Assembly (NCBI GenBank): GCA_022425585.1 | Contig: JAKMFF010000084.1 | Location: 1 to 8,123, forward strand | DNA from: Candidatus Poseidoniaceae archaeon | GTDB taxonomy: Archaea > Thermoplasmatota > Poseidoniia > Poseidoniales > Poseidoniaceae | Reading direction: 5' to 3' | DNA: 8,123 bases | Shown here: piece by piece, positions 5,236 through 8,123 of the stretch | Layout of the letters: each line of letters starts with the position of its first letter | How positions within the stretch are numbered: position 1 is the stretch's first letter | Position numbers and translations under genes: made by a program | The notes under the pieces: generated by a model | Told to the model about the DNA's origin: nothing | What the model saw: the letters and a program-made list of their open reading frames with translations, nothing else | Databases searched by the model: none

Positions 5236-6189
5236 CAGAGTCCAAGAGCGAACTAAGGCTCCGGCTACTTTGAGATGAACAAAGGAGTCTTGGCCACGGA
5301 CAGTAACAGTGATTGAATGTTCACCTGAGCTAGAAGGTATGGTGCCAAAAGAACCCTTTTCTGTCGCTCCCGCACCCCACGCTCTAGTTAACGGTGATGC
5401 ACCTTGGTGATCTTTGATACTAAGTGAACCAGAGCCACCTTGCTGGCTTATCTCGACATCAAGATACCAGACCAAGGTATCCCATGCCTCATTGGGTGAG
5501 TATCCTTCATCGAGGAAGGTATCATAGACTTCTTGATCGTTTTCTTCATACAAGTTATCATGAATATCACCAGCACGGTAAAAGAAGACATCACCGGTAT
5601 AACCGGTTTCTTTGACGTTGAGGTTCATTGCTAAGTTGTCGACACCCTCACTGTCGGTCCATTGTAAATTCTTGACAAAGCCTTCTCGACCGCTAAATAC
5701 GTAGTTGAGGGTGTGGTCTTCACTTGAGGTAGCAGATACAGTGACTTCACCATTGTAGATTTTATCGGTACTAGCCGACCAATCTTGGCCGAGCAATCTG
5801 AAATTCCAGGTGTTGCCAACTGCCCAAGGGAAATTGAACACTGCTTGTGGCTCGCCGTTCTCATAGACCGATAAACCATCCATAGTTACTCTGCCAAGGA
5901 ATGGATTGTGATTGATTACTGCGTGACGTTGTGCCTCGCCTTCTGAAGAAATCCCCAGCATAAACAGGCCATCATCTTCTCTAATGTCTGCCACGACTAA
6001 TCTAGCACTGTCTTCACCAAACTCTGGAGTAATGAAAGTGTAGAGCCATTGGTCACCGATTTGCCAGTCTGGCAAAGCCAATTCATCTTCCGTAGTATCA
6101 CCAATACCAGAGGCAGTAGTACTCTCATCACTTATGCAACCAGCAAGGCTGACTGTCATCATCAAAAGCGACAGCAGGTAAGCACGCAT
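5233..6189 (-). CDS. Predicted lipoprotein of unknown function
   Basis: This is an exported 318-aa protein. It begins MRAYLLSLLMMTVSLAGC, a short n-region and hydrophobic core ending in a lipobox (L15-A-G-C18), so Cys18 is the likely lipidated residue. An acidic Ser/Thr linker follows (19-40). Two similar segments then occur, DWQIGDQWLYTF (41-52) and PWAVGNTWNF (121-130), each a W..G..W turn. The body is mainly beta-prone with an acidic, aromatic stretch (about 198-248), and the C-terminus (250-318) looks like a beta-sandwich (GSLSIKDHQG..., SGEHSITVTVRG). No catalytic motif or known family was recognised. The start at ATG 6189 gives the signal peptide directly; no clear ribosome site precedes it. 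The gene lies 59 bases after hppA and immediately before the hydrolase on the same strand. Localisation is well supported; the function is not. Confidence 0.85.
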   Translation of the reverse strand: MRAYLLSLLMMTVSLAGCISDESTTASGIGDTTEDELALPDWQIGDQWLYTFITPEFGEDSARLVVADIREDDGLFMLGISSEGEAQRHAVINHNPFLGRVTMDGLSVYENGEPQAVFNFPWAVGNTWNFRLLGQDWSASTDKIYNGEVTVSATSSEDHTLNYVFSGREGFVKNLQWTDSEGVDNLAMNLNVKETGYTGDVFFYRAGDIHDNLYEENDQEVYDTFLDEGYSPNEAWDTLVWYLDVEISQQGGSGSLSIKDHQGASPLTRAWGAGATEKGSFGTIPSSSGEHSITVTVRGQDSFVHLKVAGALVRSWTL

Positions 6190-6248
6190 GGTTGTGCCTG
6201 TTGGACTTCTTTTGAAAGCCTAACGCATCTAAGTTCTTCAGAATCTAA

Positions 6249-8123
6249 TCAAAGAATACCTGTTTTGGTCAATTCGCCTGTTCCGGCCAGAACCACCGCA
6301 ACAATGGACATCAACTTGATTAGAATATTGAGTGAAGGACCAGAGGTGTCTTTGAATGGATCACCAATTGTATCACCAATAACTGCTGCATCGTGGGCAC
6401 TGTCGCCCTTCTTTGCACCTTCAATGTGACCTTGTTCAATCGCTTTCTTGGCGTTGTCCCAAGCACCACCAGCATTAGCCATGAATAGTGCCATTAGCAC
6501 ACCAGTGACCAGAGAACCTGCCAACATACCACCAAGGGCTTGAGTTCCAAGCACAAAACCAACAATCACTGGTGCAGCAATTGCTACAACACCAGGACCG
6601 ACCATTTCTCTAAGAGCTGCTTGTGTTGAGATATCTACACATTTCTTGGAATCAGGCTTAACACCTTCTCTGCCTTCTAGTAGTCCGTCAATTTCTTTGA
6701 ATTGTCTTCGGATTTCAACTACCATATCGCCCGCAGCCTTACCGACTGAAGTCATAGTCATAGCCGCAACTACGAATGGTAGTCCGCCACCAATTAGTAA
6801 TCCTATGACTACTATTGGTTCTGTTAGGTCGAGGTTTACTCCACCTTCTATTGTTGCTGTATATGCGGCAAATAATGCTAGAGAAGTCAAAGCCGCTGAA
6901 CCGATTGCGAATCCTTTACCAACTGCTGCGGTAGTGTTTCCGATTGAATCAAGTTCGTCGGTAATTGCTCGGACATCGTCTCCAAGTCCACTCATCTCAG
7001 CAATTCCACCAGCATTGTCTGCTACTGGACCGTAAGCATCGACGGTCATCGTCACACCAACTGTTGCTAGCATACCCATAGCAGCCATAGCAATACAGTA
7101 CAATCCTAAGTCCTCACCGCCAAATTCGTTAGCTCCGAGGATACCCATAGCAATCAATAGAATTGGGATAAATGTCGACATCATGCCTACTGATAATCCT
7201 GCAATAGCATTGGTTGCCGGTCCGGTCTTGGACATTTCACCAATGTGTGGAATAGCCTTGGTCTTGATGCCAAATACTGGCTCAATACCTGTGTAATACT
7301 CGGTAACTAAACCGATTAGAATACCAACAACGCTACCAAGAACTACTGAGTGCATGACGCCGTACTTGACGTCAATGAAGCCTTGTTGAATTGCTGCATA
7401 GCCACCTGCTGCAAACAGAATTGCTGCAATGAAGGTGGTATTTCTAAGCGCTGCTGCTGGGTCTTTACCATTCTTTAGGAAGGCCATTGAGAACACACCG
7501 ATAATGGAAGCGGTGTAGCCAATGAATCCAAGCAGAATTGGCAGAAGCACATAATCTGCTGCATTTGGAGTAGTAAATTCGTTAGCGATGATCATTGCTG
7601 CGATAATTGAGCCGACAAATGATTCGAAGATATCAGCGCCCATTCCCGCTACGTCACCAACGTTGTCACCAACGTTGTCGGCGATAACACCAGGATTTCT
7701 TGGGTCGTCTTCTGGAATACCTGCTTCGACCTTACCAACTAGGTCAGCACCAACGTCTGCTGCCTTGGTGTAAATTCCGCCACCAACACGAGCGAACAGA
7801 GCAATTGAAGAAGCACCCATACCAAATCCTGCTGCGGCTTGAATAATGTTTAGACCGCTAGCGGCCGCATCTTCGCCAGACCCAGCAGTGTCACCAGCAC
7901 CTAACCAGAAAGCAACCAGTGAGATACCTAGCAGACCAAGTCCACCGACTGACAGACCCATAACGGCGCCGCCGTTGTAAGATACTGCTAGGGCTGCAGA
8001 TTGTCCGCCATTCTTAGCGGCCATTGCAGTTCTGCCGTTAGCAGAAGTAGCTGCACGCATTCCTGAAAATCCTGCTGCTACCGATGCCAGTGCACCAGCA
8101 AAGAAGGCTAGTGTAGTCTCAAC
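6249..8123 (-). CDS. hppA: K+-dependent membrane-bound pyrophosphatase (Na+ or H+ pump), 5' end outside window
   Basis: This integral membrane pump hydrolyses cytoplasmic pyrophosphate and exports Na+ or H+. The window holds 624 residues plus the stop. The frame is open to the right edge ([20 protein letters not shown]), so Met at 8060 is internal and a first helix or so is missing. Substrate and Mg sites are intact: [20 protein letters not shown] (123-142), DNVGDNVGD (149-157) and the C-terminal [20 protein letters not shown]. In [20 protein letters not shown] the residue that is Lys in K+-independent enzymes is Ala (399) and the later Thr is Gly (402), giving the K+-dependent type. In ADIFES the ion-gate acidic pair is Asp164 and Glu167, with Gly171 where plant-type H+ pumps have Glu. 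This placement occurs in Na+ pumps and in some K+-dependent H+ pumps, so the ion is undecided. It is the first of a collinear minus-strand block. Confidence 0.95.
   Translation of the reverse strand, partial: VETTLAFFAGALASVAAGFSGMRAATSANGRTAMAAKNGGQSAALAVSYNGGAVMGLSVGGLGLLGISLVAFWLGAGDTAGSGEDAAASGLNIIQAAAGFGMGASSIALFARVGGGIYTKAADVGADLVGKVEAGIPEDDPRNPGVIADNVGDNVGDVAGMGADIFESFVGSIIAAMIIANEFTTPNAADYVLLPILLGFIGYTASIIGVFSMAFLKNGKDPAAALRNTTFIAAILFAAGGYAAIQQGFIDVKYGVMHSVVLGSVVGILIGLVTEYYTGIEPVFGIKTKAIPHIGEMSKTGPATNAIAGLSVGMMSTFIPILLIAMGILGANEFGGEDLGLYCIAMAAMGMLATVGVTMTVDAYGPVADNAGGIAEMSGLGDDVRAITDELDSIGNTTAAVGKGFAIGSAALTSLALFAAYTATIEGGVNLDLTEPIVVIGLLIGGGLPFVVAAMTMTSVGKAAGDMVVEIRRQFKEIDGLLEGREGVKPDSKKCVDISTQAALREMVGPGVVAIAAPVIVGFVLGTQALGGMLAGSLVTGVLMALFMANAGGAWDNAKKAIEQGHIEGAKKGDSAHDAAVIGDTIGDPFKDTSGPSLNILIKLMSIVAVVLAGTGELTKTGIL

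Noticed and set aside
5631..5879. 82-codon minus-strand frame within the lipoprotein gene
   Set aside because: It is nested in another frame of a gene with a clear signal peptide and continuous coding sense, and it shows no domain of its own.
6049..6429. 126-codon plus-strand frame spanning the lipoprotein start and hppA end
   Set aside because: It is antisense to two well-supported genes and has no recognisable motif.
6646..7035. 129-codon plus-strand frame rich in Ser, Pro and Ile
   Set aside because: The composition is the typical antisense shadow of the Gly/Ala/Asp-rich pyrophosphatase.
8058..8060. ATG 8060 as the pyrophosphatase start
   Set aside because: The frame remains open to the right edge and the 21 upstream residues match the first conserved helix of the family ([13 protein letters not shown]), so the true start is outside the window.

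Overview
The window looks like a chromosomal segment of an uncultured marine archaeon, most likely Marine Group II/III Euryarchaeota (Poseidoniia-like, Thermoplasmatota). This is an inference. It rests on a bacterio-opsin-activator-type HTH_10 regulator (a mostly archaeal family), GGTGA-type Shine-Dalgarno sites, TATA-like boxes at archaeal spacing, a surface protein built of ELWxxDGT tandem repeats, and a TM/Ser-Gly/Asn-rich N-terminus of the kind seen in marine euryarchaea. No rRNA or tRNA gene is present to settle it. The window is nearly all coding. The longest non-coding gap is about 160 bases, and there is no CRISPR array, insertion sequence, integrase or obvious transferred island.

Left part (1-2434, minus strand): a secreted or membrane-anchored ELWxxDGT repeat protein runs off the left edge. 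It carries a one-base deletion in its fifth repeat, so the reading frame breaks at about 142 and the remaining repeat continues in another frame to base 1. Upstream of it is a MscS-family small-conductance mechanosensitive channel with a charged C-terminal coiled coil.

Middle part (2435-4620): a divergent intergenic region separates mscS from a plus-strand HTH_10 regulator. A minus-strand pirin follows convergently. Pirin is divergent from a small plus-strand glutaredoxin-like CGYC protein, and the spacer between them carries an inverted repeat that overlaps the putative pirin TATA box.

Right part (4612-8123, minus strand): a collinear block of a membrane pyrophosphatase (5' end outside the window), a lipoprotein of unknown function, and a phospholipase/carboxylesterase-type serine hydrolase. 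The last two are tightly coupled: the hydrolase Shine-Dalgarno site contains the stop codon of the lipoprotein gene. The pyrophosphatase carries the K+-dependent signature and a Glu placement compatible with Na+ or H+ pumping.

The genes are mostly housekeeping: ion homeostasis (pyrophosphatase, MscS), redox (pirin, glutaredoxin-like), envelope (lipoprotein, repeat protein) and transcription control. I found no convincing undescribed multi-gene system. The points most worth checking are the frameshift in the near-identical repeat array, the nested palindrome between mscS and the repeat gene, the inverted repeat in the pirin/glutaredoxin spacer, and the in-frame lipoprotein/hydrolase junction.
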